Shown: positions 9,973-20,874 of the stretch, piece by piece
Layout of the letters: each line of letters begins with the position of its first letter
Numbering within the stretch: position 1 is the first letter of the stretch
Source: an uncultured Mycobacteriaceae bacterium
GTDB lineage: Bacteria; Actinomycetota; Actinomycetes; Mycobacteriales; Mycobacteriaceae
Direction of reading: 5' to 3'
Assembly (NCBI GenBank): GCA_902826815.1
Contig: CADEGF010000030.1
Location: 17,813 to 81,812, forward strand
Length of the DNA stretch: 64,000 nt
Made by a program: the position numbers and the translations under genes
Notes under the pieces: model-generated
Seen by the model: the letters and a program-made list of their open reading frames with translations, nothing else
The model's database searches: none
What the model was told of the DNA's origin: nothing

Positions 9973-11256
9973 TCAGTCGAAGGATGAAACATCGGCGCCA
10001 AAGTGCTTGCGCACCGCGGCGAATGCGGCATCGGTGCCGCGCAGAGCCCTGTCGATCACGGCGTCGTCCATCGCACAGGACATGAACCAGTTGTGTTTCG
10101 GATGGATGTACACACCCGACTCGAGCGCGGCTTCGGCGAAGCAGATCATGCGCTCGTGGTCGACGTCACCCGCGAAGGTCAGATACGGCATGACGTCGGG
10201 ACCGGTGTAGCTGATCGCCAGGCCGTTGTCGGCGGCCTGCGCAACGATGCCGGATTTCAGCCGCGTTCCCGCGCGCCGCATCAGCGACAGCCCGTCGATC
10301 GCGGCAAGACGACGAATTGTCGCCAGACCTGCGGCCATGGGCACCGAGTTCATCCAGAAGGAGCCCGTCAGAAACACCGTCGAGGCAGCGTCGCGGATAC
10401 CTTCGCGGCCAGTCACGGCTGCCAGCGGATACCCGTTGGCGATGGCTTTGCTCCATGCCGACAGGTCCGGGGACACCCCTAGCGGCTCCCAGCTGCCGCC
10501 GAACGCCAACCGGAATCCGCACCGCACGTCATCGACGATCAACAGCGCGGCGCGCTCGTCGCAGACACGACGGACGTGCCGAGCGAACTCGACGTCGACC
10601 AGCTCCTGATCCTTGCCTTCGACGTGCAGGAAGGGGGTCAGCATCACGCCCGCCAAATCAGCTCCGGCATGCTGGACGGCGCGGTCGAAGCTGTCGCGGT
10701 CGTTGTAGTCGAAGTAGCCCATCGCGGCTCGATCGCTCGCCAACGTGCCCGTGGGGACGGGACTGCACCACGGCGCCGACCCGTGATAGACCCCGCGCGC
10801 AACCAGGATCACCGAGCGCGAGGTGTGTGCTCTGGCGATGGTCAGGCAGGCGGTAGTCGCGTCGGTTCCGTTCTTGCCGAACAAGATCCAGTCGGCGTCG
10901 TCGATAGCATCGACGAGCGTCTCCGCGAGCTCCACGAACGCCCGGCCCGGCCCGGCAAGGCAGTCCCCGAGTTTCATCTGAGTACGCACCGCCTCGGAAA
11001 CCACGGGATCGCAGTGCCCGAGAACAACTGGACCCCAACTGCACATCAGGTCCACGTACTCGTTGCCGTCGACATCGGTGATCAGCGCGCCTTCACCGGC
11101 GGCGAAGAACTGCGGGTACCTGGGCGACATGTGCCTAACGGCCTGATGGCCGTACATGCCGCCGGGAATGACACGATCCGCCCGGCTGCCGAGGGCCATG
11201 CCTGCGCTCGATGTCGCCGCGGCTGAGGTCGCCGTTCGTCCGTTGGTCTCGGCCAT
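9973..11256 (-). CDS. Class-III PLP-dependent aminotransferase (glutamate-1-semialdehyde aminomutase-like)
   Basis: A 427-residue fold-type-I aminotransferase. The N-terminal GALITDVDGNEYVDLMCSWG, cofactor-binding GKNGTDATTACLTIAR, LIVDDVRCGF (PLP aspartate) and SAWSKAIANGYP with Schiff-base Lys270 place it in class III, near glutamate-1-semialdehyde aminomutases. It is probably not the heme enzyme HemL, because it is coupled to a permease rather than to heme genes. The start is placed at ATG 11256 (MAETNGRTATS); the frame continues upstream, but that region holds a 24-bp dyad and looks regulatory. Confidence 0.87.
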   Translation of the reverse strand: MAETNGRTATSAAATSSAGMALGSRADRVIPGGMYGHQAVRHMSPRYPQFFAAGEGALITDVDGNEYVDLMCSWGPVVLGHCDPVVSEAVRTQMKLGDCLAGPGRAFVELAETLVDAIDDADWILFGKNGTDATTACLTIARAHTSRSVILVARGVYHGSAPWCSPVPTGTLASDRAAMGYFDYNDRDSFDRAVQHAGADLAGVMLTPFLHVEGKDQELVDVEFARHVRRVCDERAALLIVDDVRCGFRLAFGGSWEPLGVSPDLSAWSKAIANGYPLAAVTGREGIRDAASTVFLTGSFWMNSVPMAAGLATIRRLAAIDGLSLMRRAGTRLKSGIVAQAADNGLAISYTGPDVMPYLTFAGDVDHERMICFAEAALESGVYIHPKHNWFMSCAMDDAVIDRALRGTDAAFAAVRKHFGADVSSFD

Positions 11257-11310
11257 GGACCGATCTTCGGCGCAATGCCCTCGTCGGCGGAAACACATAT
11301 TCCGGCCGCC

Positions 11311-11334
11311 ATTAACAACCTGGATGTTGTCAAT
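11311..11334. promoter_or_regulatory. Putative operator, 24-bp dyad upstream of the aminotransferase
   Basis: The two halves ATTaACAAC and GTTGTcAAT form an inverted repeat around a 6-base centre, with one mismatch. On the minus strand the dyad overlaps TTGACA, a good -35 hexamer for the aminotransferase gene that starts 55 bases away. The spacing and symmetry fit a repressor of the GntR or similar class, but no adjacent regulator of that class is present. Confidence 0.45.
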
Positions 11335-11417
11335 CCGATGGTCGTGCGGCCCACCAGCGACTACCGCGGCCCGAGCCGCGGCGGTCGGGTTGGGCTGTAC
11401 CCGCCGAAACACGAGAA

Positions 11418-11441
11418 GGCCTGACCCGCACGGGTCAAGCC
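11418..11441 (-). terminator. Terminator-like hairpin after the aquaporin gene
   Basis: TGACCCG-CA-CGGGTCA is a perfect 7-bp stem, flanked by GGC/GCC that lengthens it by 3 bp with one mismatch on each side. It lies 20 bases beyond the aquaporin stop. There is no long T tract, as is common for mycobacterial terminators. Confidence 0.5.
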
Positions 11442-11460
11442 TCTCGGTGGGCAGTAGGGG

Positions 11461-12150
11461 TTAGTTGTCGGCGGGATTGATTGCGCGGAAGGCGATCCCG
11501 GCTGCCACACCCGCGGCGAGCTGGGTGAGGACATACGGTACGAGCAGCGAAACGGAGATCGTGCCCATCGCAACTCCGCCAAGCACGACGGCGGGGTTGA
11601 ACGCGCCACCGGAGATGGCACCGACACTCACCGCGCCCGCCATCACGACAAGACCGATCGCCAACCCGTAGAACGAATTGTCGGGATGGTCCTTGCTCGT
11701 CGCGACGTTCAGCACCACGAAGCACAGCGCGAACGTGAACAGCAGCTCGGCGACGCAGGCGGCCACGATGGCATGCCCTGACAAGCTGAGCGGGGTGACA
11801 TGCACGGGGGAGACGACCGCAACGATCCCTGCTGCCAGCACCGCCGCGACGCACTGACTGACCCAGTACGCCACCGCGTCGCGGACGCCGATACGTCCGC
11901 GCACCAGAGCCGCAAGGGTGACGGCGGGGTTGTAGTGGCCGCCTGAGATGTGGCGGCCCGCGTAGATCATCGCCATCAGCACGCCGCCGATCGCCAACGG
12001 CGCGAGCGCGCTCGCGCCGGCCGTCACCGCGCCGATGGTGAGCACCAGGAACATGGTCCCGATCGCCTCTGTCGCATACTTCACCGCGGGGCGGGGCTCC
12101 GCGACCGTGGTGACCGATTCGTGTGTGTCGAGAAGAGTTGAAGTAGTCAT
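11461..12150 (-). CDS. Aquaporin / MIP-family channel
   Basis: A 229-residue integral membrane protein with six predicted membrane segments. Both half-helix NPA motifs are intact: GGHYNPAV (Asn74-Ala76) and GGAFNPAV (Asn185-Ala187). This defines the major intrinsic protein family of water or small-solute (for example glycerol) channels. The start is ATG 12150 (MTTSTLLDTHES); the upstream frame extension is unsupported. It sits downstream of a NarL-type two-component system on the same strand, separated by a strong 24-base hairpin. The short selectivity loops favour water over glycerol, but this is not certain. Confidence 0.9.
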   Translation of the reverse strand: MTTSTLLDTHESVTTVAEPRPAVKYATEAIGTMFLVLTIGAVTAGASALAPLAIGGVLMAMIYAGRHISGGHYNPAVTLAALVRGRIGVRDAVAYWVSQCVAAVLAAGIVAVVSPVHVTPLSLSGHAIVAACVAELLFTFALCFVVLNVATSKDHPDNSFYGLAIGLVVMAGAVSVGAISGGAFNPAVVLGGVAMGTISVSLLVPYVLTQLAAGVAAGIAFRAINPADN

Positions 12151-12218
12151 GTCACTGAGAATCGCGGCATTCGACCCGACGCGGCAGCGTGCAAAAGCAC
12201 TACAGGGAGGATGAACCC

Positions 12219-12242
12219 GGTGTCGTCCGTTTGGACGACACC
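12219..12242 (-). terminator. Perfect 10-bp inverted repeat between response regulator and aquaporin genes
   Basis: GGTGTCGTCC-GTTT-GGACGACACC is a perfect 10-bp stem with a 4-base loop, 12 bases after the response-regulator stop. It probably terminates or stabilises the two-component transcript. Because it also lies about 70 bases before the aquaporin start, it could instead be a protein-binding operator for that gene. Confidence 0.55.
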
Positions 12243-12254
12243 TGGGCGCAGATC

Positions 12255-12902
12255 TCACTCCAGCAGGTGATTGCGCATCGCGTGGGCCACGGCCGCGCCG
12301 CGGTCGGAAACGCCGAGCTTCTCGTACATGCGCCGGATATGCGTCTTGACGGTGGTCGGCGCGAGAAACAGCTCCTTGGCCATCTCCGGCACCGTTTTAC
12401 CGTCCGCGATCAGTCGAAGGATCTGGCGCTCACGCTCGCTGAGAATGGGCACATCGGAGTGGGCACGGGCGCGGACCTGCGTGGCCAGTGTGGTGACGAG
12501 CTCGGGTGGCAGGACGCTCTCTCCTCGCGCACACGCCATCACCCCGGCGACGATCTCGTCGCGGTCGGCCTCCTTGGACAGGTAGCCCGCGGCGCCGTCC
12601 TGTATCGCGCGGTACACCACCGATCCCTCGGTGGTCGCAGACAGCAGCAGCACGCGGGTGCGCATCTTGTCCCGCACCACGGCGTGTGCGAGCGCGATGC
12701 CGTCGATGCCGGGCATGTTGTAGTCGAGCAGTGCCACGTCGGGATCGTGTTCTCGGATCGCGTCGAGCGCGGCATTGCCGTCACCGACCGCGGCGACGAC
12801 GTCGGCGCTTCCGCTGCTTTCCAGTGCGCGGACGACGCCGTCGCGGTACACCGGATGGTCGTCGCCGACCACCACGCGCACCCGCGTCTGCGATCCCGTC
12901 AT
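12255..12902 (-). CDS. NarL/LuxR-family response regulator
   Basis: A 215-residue two-component response regulator. The receiver domain has the acidic pocket VVVGDDHP and phospho-acceptor Asp60 in ALLDYNMPG. The C-terminal LuxR helix-turn-helix reads LSEREROILRL-like (LSERERQILRLIADG, KTVPEMAKELFLAP, TVKTHIRRMYEKL). It starts at ATG 12902, overlapping the sensor kinase stop by 4 bases (ATGA), so kinase and regulator are translationally coupled. The next gene on the strand is an aquaporin, a possible target and a hint of osmotic or envelope sensing, though this is inference. Confidence 0.92.
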   Translation of the reverse strand: MTGSQTRVRVVVGDDHPVYRDGVVRALESSGSADVVAAVGDGNAALDAIREHDPDVALLDYNMPGIDGIALAHAVVRDKMRTRVLLLSATTEGSVVYRAIQDGAAGYLSKEADRDEIVAGVMACARGESVLPPELVTTLATQVRARAHSDVPILSERERQILRLIADGKTVPEMAKELFLAPTTVKTHIRRMYEKLGVSDRGAAVAHAMRNHLLE

Positions 12903-14155
12903 GATCGTGCCTCTCGCCCAACCCCGAGCGGCAGCCGGACACGAACCCACGTGCCGCGGTCCACCGGTAGAAATTCCATTGTTCCCGTGAGTGTTTCGAT
13001 GCGCGCGCGGTGCGATTCAAGACCGATATGGCCCTCGGAGACGCGCGTCGCGAGCACCCCGGAGTCCACGCCGACGCCGTCGTCACGCACATCCAGTTCG
13101 ACGACGTCGCCGTCACCGCGCAGTGTCAGCCAGACTTTCCCGGCTTGCGCGTGCCTGGCGACATTGCTGAGCAGCTCCCTGGCAATGCCGTACACGGTCG
13201 CGTCCTCCCTGTGTCTGCTCGGGTAGTCGATCACCGACTCCACCGGAACGCCTGTGCGCTCCGAAAAGGTCTGTGCCAGCGTCTCTGTGGCCGCAGCAAG
13301 CCCCGCCGCATCGAGGACTGAGGGATGAAGTTCCCTTGTCACCTGCCTGAGGTCGGCGGATACGTCGGCGAGAAGCTCGCTTGCGCGCGTCACGACGGAG
13401 AGATCGCCGTTGCCCTTGATCACGTCGCGCAGATCCTGCTTGGCGGCCAGCACGGTCTGTAATGCGCCGTCGTGCAATGCTTCTGCGATTCGTCGACGTT
13501 CGCGCTCCTCTGCGGTCATCACGTCGGCGAGCAGAAGCGACCTGCTCGCGGTGAGCTCGGCGATACTCGCCAGCCTGCGCTGTTGGACGCGCGACACGGT
13601 GTAGGAGCACAGGCACAACAGCGCGAGCATCAACAACACGGTCACCACCGCGACGCCCGACAACTGTCTGCGGATCATCGGGTCGGCCAGAACCGCAGCG
13701 CCGCCCGCGATGATCGCCACCACCGAAAACAGCGCCGCCCGTCGACCCGTCTGGGTCGCAATGAAAAAGGGGAGAAACGCAAGCAGTCCCAGCACCAGAT
13801 AGCTGCCCGTCGACAGGTACGGCAGGGTGCAGATCGCGGCCACGTCCACCGGGACCATCGGCTCGAGCGCCCGCAGTCGGCGTGCGCGATGGGGATGCCG
13901 GAGCACCAGCCACGCCGCGGCGGCGGACAGCGCTCCGTAGGCGCCGACGAGCGCGAACTGGGCGGCCCACTCGGACCGGTGCGTTCCCGTGACGACGGCA
14001 AGCGCCATCAGCGCGACGAGGGCAAGACGCAGGATGCTTCGTTGCCGCTGGGTCTGCCGATCGAACTTTCCAAAGATGTCGCGGACGGCTTCGCCGCCGC
14101 TGGCGCCGGCCGCCGCGGGCGGCGCCTCCAAGCTCGCCCAACCGGCGTAGCGCAC
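12899..14155 (-). CDS. NarL-type sensor histidine kinase
   Basis: A 418-residue kinase. About five hydrophobic segments (about 40-190) form the sensor part. The HisKA_3 dimerisation domain contains the block ERERRRIAEALHDG with phospho-acceptor His228. The HATPase domain has ELLSNVARHAQAGKVW and DVRDDGVGVD. No periplasmic sensor domain of size is visible, so it may sense a membrane or intramembrane signal. The start is uncertain: GTG 14155 is used, and an internal GTG at VRDIFGKF would shorten it by about 23 residues. It overlaps its cognate regulator by 4 bases. Confidence 0.9.
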   Translation of the reverse strand: MRYAGWASLEAPPAAAGASGGEAVRDIFGKFDRQTQRQRSILRLALVALMALAVVTGTHRSEWAAQFALVGAYGALSAAAAWLVLRHPHRARRLRALEPMVPVDVAAICTLPYLSTGSYLVLGLLAFLPFFIATQTGRRAALFSVVAIIAGGAAVLADPMIRRQLSGVAVVTVLLMLALLCLCSYTVSRVQQRRLASIAELTASRSLLLADVMTAEERERRRIAEALHDGALQTVLAAKQDLRDVIKGNGDLSVVTRASELLADVSADLRQVTRELHPSVLDAAGLAAATETLAQTFSERTGVPVESVIDYPSRHREDATVYGIARELLSNVARHAQAGKVWLTLRGDGDVVELDVRDDGVGVDSGVLATRVSEGHIGLESHRARIETLTGTMEFLPVDRGTWVRVRLPLGVGREARS

Positions 14156-14183
14156 GTCGGCGAGTCTATCCAGTTAACGCAAT

Positions 14184-15074
14184 TCAGCCGCGGAAACCAG
14201 GCCCGCGGCGACGCAGGTAGCGCTCGAACTCGGCGGCCAGCGCGTCGCCGTCGATCTTGCCGAGCACATCGGTCATATCGACCTCGGCATCGCCACGCTC
14301 TTCGAGGGATGCCACGTACTCGGCGATCTCGTCGTCCTCCGACGTCATCTCGGTGACCGCTTCCTCCCACTCCTCGGCCTGGGTGGGTAGATCGGCCAGA
14401 GGTACCTCGATGTCGAGGACGTCTTCGACGCGACGCAGCAGGGCCACGGTGGCCTTCGGGTTGGGCGGTTGGCTGACGTAGTGCGGTACGGCCGCCCAGA
14501 ACGTCACCGCCGGAATGCCCGCCGCGACACACGCGTCCTGGAACACACCCGCGATGCCCGTCGGTCCCTCGTAACGCGTCTCCTCGAGCCCGAAGAACTT
14601 CGCCGAGTCAGGGGAGTAGGCCGCGCCCGACACCGGAACCGGCCGGGTATGGGGCGTATCGGCCAGCAGCGCGCCGAGGATGACGACGGTGTCGACGTTG
14701 AGTTTGTCCGCGATGGCCAGCAGCTCGGCGCAGAATGTGCGCCATCTCATATTCGGCTCGACCCCGTGCATCAGCACGATGTCACGATCGGAGCCGGGTG
14801 GACGGCAGTGGGAGATGTGCATCGAGGGCCAGACAAGTTCACGGGTGACACCGTCGATCTGGCGGATGACCGGCCGATTCACCTGGTAGTCGTAGTAGGC
14901 CTCGTCGTCGATCTCGACGATTGGGTCGGCTTCCCAGATGGCGTCGAGGTGCTCGAGCGCGTCGCTGGCCGCATCCCCTGCGTCGTTCCAGCCCTCGAAC
15001 GCGGCCACCACGATGGTGTTCGTCAGTTCAGGCAGGTCGGCGGGCTTGCGGCCGGTCGCATCCGACTGGGTCAC
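14184..15074 (-). CDS. PAC2 family protein (proteasome assembly chaperone-like fold)
   Basis: A 296-residue protein starting at GTG 15074 (VTQSDATGRKPADLPEL), close to the length of Rv2125, its positional counterpart. The PAC2 fold is marked by VVAAFEGWNDAGDAASDA, VLMHGVEPNMRWRTFCAEL and VVILGALLADTPHTRPVPV. The C-terminal 60 residues are strongly acidic (EEWEEAVTEMTSEDDEIAEY). Eukaryotic PAC2 helps assemble proteasomes. Whether the bacterial protein does so is not settled, but its presence on the same segment as prcBA is notable. The longer frame upstream overlaps the metH leader region and is not supported. Confidence 0.88.
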   Translation of the reverse strand: MTQSDATGRKPADLPELTNTIVVAAFEGWNDAGDAASDALEHLDAIWEADPIVEIDDEAYYDYQVNRPVIRQIDGVTRELVWPSMHISHCRPPGSDRDIVLMHGVEPNMRWRTFCAELLAIADKLNVDTVVILGALLADTPHTRPVPVSGAAYSPDSAKFFGLEETRYEGPTGIAGVFQDACVAAGIPAVTFWAAVPHYVSQPPNPKATVALLRRVEDVLDIEVPLADLPTQAEEWEEAVTEMTSEDDEIAEYVASLEERGDAEVDMTDVLGKIDGDALAAEFERYLRRRGPGFRG

Positions 15075-15131
15075 TACGCCAGCGTAAGGCCTGTTCGGGC
15101 TTGGCGAGCCTGATGGACACGAGCCCGATTT

Positions 15132-15146
15132 GGTAGACCGACTACC
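15132..15146. promoter_or_regulatory. Putative operator dyad overlapping a -10 element
   Basis: GGTAG-ACCGA-CTACC is a perfect 5-bp inverted repeat of the kind bound by TetR-type regulators. The right arm overlaps TACCCT (15143-15148), which fits the mycobacterial -10 pattern TANNNT and points at base 15156, where a GTG-started small ORF begins. Confidence 0.35.
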
Positions 15147-15155
15147 CTGTTTTAT

Positions 15156-15257
15156 GTGACATGCGCGAACGACCATCCGTACGACCCGACCCTCGACGAC
15201 GTCAACAACCTCGAGGGCGCGGTCGATACGAAATACGTTCGCTTGCAATCTGGTTAA
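15156..15257 (+). CDS. Possible leaderless small ORF upstream of metH
   Basis: A 33-codon frame from GTG 15156 to TAA 15255-15257, beginning VTCANDHPYDPTLDDV. Its third codon positions are mostly G or C in the first two thirds, as in real genes here. A TANNNT -10 ends 7 bases before the GTG, so transcription would start at or next to the start codon, giving a leaderless message, which is common in mycobacteria. I recognise no family. It could be a regulatory small ORF, a small protein, or the relic of a gene displaced when metH arrived. The 98 bases between it and the metH promoter show nothing else. Confidence 0.35.
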   Translation: MTCANDHPYDPTLDDVNNLEGAVDTKYVRLQSG

Positions 15258-15358
15258 CCTCTGGGACACGACATTGCGGCTGACACTGCCGATTAGGTTT
15301 ACGAGCGCTCGCTCGAGTGCGATGAACTGGGCGTCCAGACGCCGATCGGGTAACGACG

Positions 15359-15364
15359 TAGACT
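15359..15364 (+). promoter_or_regulatory. Candidate -10 element of metH
   Basis: TAGACT fits TANNNT. A transcript starting 6-8 bases downstream would begin at about 15371, exactly the first base of the riboswitch P1 helix. A weak -35 (CAGACG, sharing GAC with TTGACA) lies 17 bases upstream at 15336-15341. The coincidence with the aptamer boundary supports the call, but it is untested. Confidence 0.4.
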
Positions 15365-15370
15365 TGCCTG

Positions 15371-15440
15371 GTCGAGAGGCGTTGCAACGGTTCCGGGTCG
15401 CTACCGGTAGCCGCCACGCTCGGCGGAGTCAAGGACGCCT
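15371..15440 (+). ncRNA. SAH (S-adenosylhomocysteine) riboswitch aptamer
   Basis: The leader of metH folds as the SAH aptamer. P1: GUCGAG 15371-15376 with CUCGGC 15419-15424. Core: GCGUUGCAAC 15379-15388, against GCGCUGCAA in the Ralstonia aptamer as I recall it. P2: CGGUUCCGG 15388-15396 with CCGGUAGCCG 15404-15413, one bulged U and a 7-base loop. Then CCACGCUCGG matches the family's CCAGGCUCG. Pseudoknot: AGGCGU 15377-15382 with ACGCCU 15435-15440; relative to GAGCGC/GCGCUC both strands changed together and pairing is kept. SAH accumulates when methyl transfer outpaces recycling. This class normally turns on metH or ahcY. Confidence 0.82.
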
Positions 15441-15454
15441 TCCGTTACGGAAGG
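15438..15454 (+). promoter_or_regulatory. Anti-Shine-Dalgarno hairpin (expression platform of the SAH riboswitch)
   Basis: CCUUCCG-UUA-CGGAAGG is a perfect 7-bp hairpin. Its 3' arm contains the metH ribosome-binding site GGAAGGA (15449-15455), 6 bases before GTG 15462. Its 5' arm begins at 15438-15440, the last three bases of the pseudoknot strand. SAH-stabilised pseudoknot and ribosome-site hairpin therefore compete, giving a translational ON switch. Confidence 0.78.
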
Positions 15455-15461
15455 AACGCAC

Positions 15462-19223
<3,762 letters not shown>

Positions 19224-19284
19224 GCTGTGACGGCGTCGTCATGCGCGCCGACCGAAACACCATGCGGCCGAACGATTTCGACGC

Positions 19285-20094
19285 TTAGGTCACGCCGAAG
19301 AGCGCGGCGTTCTGCTGCGCCCACTGCGAAACCGATTGGGCGGGAACACCGGTGATCTCGGCGACCAGCCGATTGGCCCGCTGGGGGTTGTCGACGGCGT
19401 TGGCGACCGTGTCGAGGTACCAGCCGGCTTCGTCGCCCATCACGGGCCGCAGCGTCTCGATGGCCTCGTCACGGGTGCACTGCTCCAGCCGCACGTCGAC
19501 TCCGATGCCGACGCCGATCTGTTCGGCGATCTGCGCGCGGGTCAACGACTCCGGGCCGGTGATCTCGTATGTCTGGCCGTGATGCGATTGCTCAGGCTGC
19601 GTCAACAGCGCGGCGGCCACCCGTGCGATGTCGTCCATCGCGATCATCGCCTCCACGGCATCCGGATACGGGTCGCGCACCGTCGCCGTCGACTTGATCT
19701 GGTCGGCCCAGAGCTCGAGGTTCTCCAGAAACTCGCCTGGCGCGAGCTGCGTGTTCGCGAGGCCGGAGGCCGATATCGCATCGGCGTGTGTCTGCCAGTA
19801 GCCGGCCCCGGACAACGCCACCAGATAGGAAACATCGGCGGCCCTGATCGCTTCGAGCGTTGCGGAAAGTGTTCTCGGCAACGGCGCAAGGTACATCCGG
19901 TCGACACCGCCGAGCGCAGCTGACAAGGACTCGGGTCGGCCCAGGTACCCGATGGCGGGCGTGACAGCGTCGGGCAGCGCGGCCTTGCCCGGATCGGTGG
20001 TCAGCGCGCGGATATCGTTGGCTCCCATGTCGATCAGGTGGTCGACGATGCGCCTGCCGATGTTGCCGGTGGCCCCGGTCACAAGAATGGTCAT
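19285..20094 (-). CDS. NmrA-like NAD(P)H-binding protein
   Basis: A 269-residue atypical SDR. The N terminus MTILVTGATGNIGRRIV has the GxxGxxG dinucleotide-binding loop of the NmrA/HSCARG and quinone-oxidoreductase-2 (QorB) branch. The catalytic Tyr-x3-Lys pair of classical SDRs is not evident, as is usual in this branch, so it may be a redox sensor or a quinone reductase. The middle reads TYEITGPESLTRAQIAEQIG, the typical NmrA half-motif before the C-terminal lobe. It is divergent from the HAD gene with 39 bases between the start codons, so the two promoters must overlap. Confidence 0.87.
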   Translation of the reverse strand: MTILVTGATGNIGRRIVDHLIDMGANDIRALTTDPGKAALPDAVTPAIGYLGRPESLSAALGGVDRMYLAPLPRTLSATLEAIRAADVSYLVALSGAGYWQTHADAISASGLANTQLAPGEFLENLELWADQIKSTATVRDPYPDAVEAMIAMDDIARVAAALLTQPEQSHHGQTYEITGPESLTRAQIAEQIGVGIGVDVRLEQCTRDEAIETLRPVMGDEAGWYLDTVANAVDNPQRANRLVAEITGVPAQSVSQWAQQNAALFGVT

Positions 20095-20133
20095 GATTTC
20101 ACGCTACGTGGCGCCCGTGACACAATCGCGGAT

Positions 20134-20817
20134 GTGAAAGCGGTGCTGTGGGACATGGACGGCACGCTTGTCGACTCAGAAAAAGTGTGGGACGTGTCCC
20201 TGGCCGCGCTCTACGCGAAGCTGGGCGGCGAGATCACGCCTGCAGTGCGGTCCGCGCTGGTGGGCAGCGCTGCCGAGAACACGATGCTGATGGTCTACAC
20301 CGACCTCGGGCTCGACCTCGATCGTGACGCGATGGCCGAATCAGGCCGGTGGCTCAACGAATACACCGCTGAGTTGTTCGATGGCGGACTGCCGTGGTGT
20401 GACGGCGCACAGGAGCTGTTGGACGCGCTTGCCGCCGAGGGCACACCGATGGCACTGGTGACCAACACGGAGCGATCTCTCACCGAGCGCGCACTGAATG
20501 GCATTGGCCGCGAATACTTCTCGACCACCGTATGCGGCGACGAGGTGCGCAGCGGGAAGCCCGCCCCCGACCCGTACCTGCGGGCAGCCGAGTTGCTGGG
20601 CCTCGCGCCGCGGGACTGCCTGGCCGTCGAGGATTCGGTTACTGGAACCACTGCGGCCGAGCGTGCCGGTTGCCCGGTTCTGGTGGTGCCCAACGACGTC
20701 GAGGTGCCCGGTGGCAGCAGGCGACGGCACGTTTCTTCGCTGGCCGAAGTCGCGCCCGTTGACCTGCGCGACATTCATTCCCAACTGATTACGCAGTTCC
20801 GAGAATGCACCGCTTGA
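20134..20817 (+). CDS. HAD-superfamily phosphatase
   Basis: A 227-residue haloacid-dehalogenase-type phosphatase starting at GTG 20134. Motif I is DMDGTLVDSE (nucleophile Asp and acid/base Asp at about 8 and 10), motif II is the Thr in ALVTNTERS, motif III is Lys in RSGKPAPDPYL and motif IV is the acidic pair in LAVEDSVTG. The helical cap lies between motifs I and II, so it is a subfamily-I enzyme of the beta-phosphoglucomutase/phosphoglycolate phosphatase group. The substrate is unknown. A neighbouring sugar transporter suggests a sugar phosphate, but that is only a hint. Confidence 0.9.
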   Translation: MKAVLWDMDGTLVDSEKVWDVSLAALYAKLGGEITPAVRSALVGSAAENTMLMVYTDLGLDLDRDAMAESGRWLNEYTAELFDGGLPWCDGAQELLDALAAEGTPMALVTNTERSLTERALNGIGREYFSTTVCGDEVRSGKPAPDPYLRAAELLGLAPRDCLAVEDSVTGTTAAERAGCPVLVVPNDVEVPGGSRRRHVSSLAEVAPVDLRDIHSQLITQFRECTA

Positions 20818-20836
20818 TCACGGGTCTGTGATTGAA

Positions 20837-20852
20837 TGTGACGTCCATCACG
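20837..20852 (+). promoter_or_regulatory. Crp-type binding site upstream of the sugar transporter
   Basis: TGTGA-CGTCCA-TCACG matches 9 of 10 defined positions of the Crp/FNR consensus TGTGA-N6-TCACA, ending 22 bases before the transporter start. Mycobacterial Crp (Rv3676 type) uses this site. Its position close to the start could mean repression. Confidence 0.5.
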
Positions 20853-20874
20853 CACAGCTGCGGAAGGTCGTCAC

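Noticed and set aside
9973-11256. HemL (heme-pathway glutamate-1-semialdehyde aminomutase)
   Set aside because: The class-III core is similar, but the gene is paired with a permease, not with heme genes, so a catabolic aminotransferase is more likely.
15260-15461. Cobalamin, SAM-I or SAM-IV riboswitch as an explanation of the metH leader
   Set aside because: The long cobalamin B12-box (GCCACTG-type) and the SAM-IV GGUCAUGAG and GCCGGCAACC elements are absent, whereas each SAH-aptamer element is present in order.
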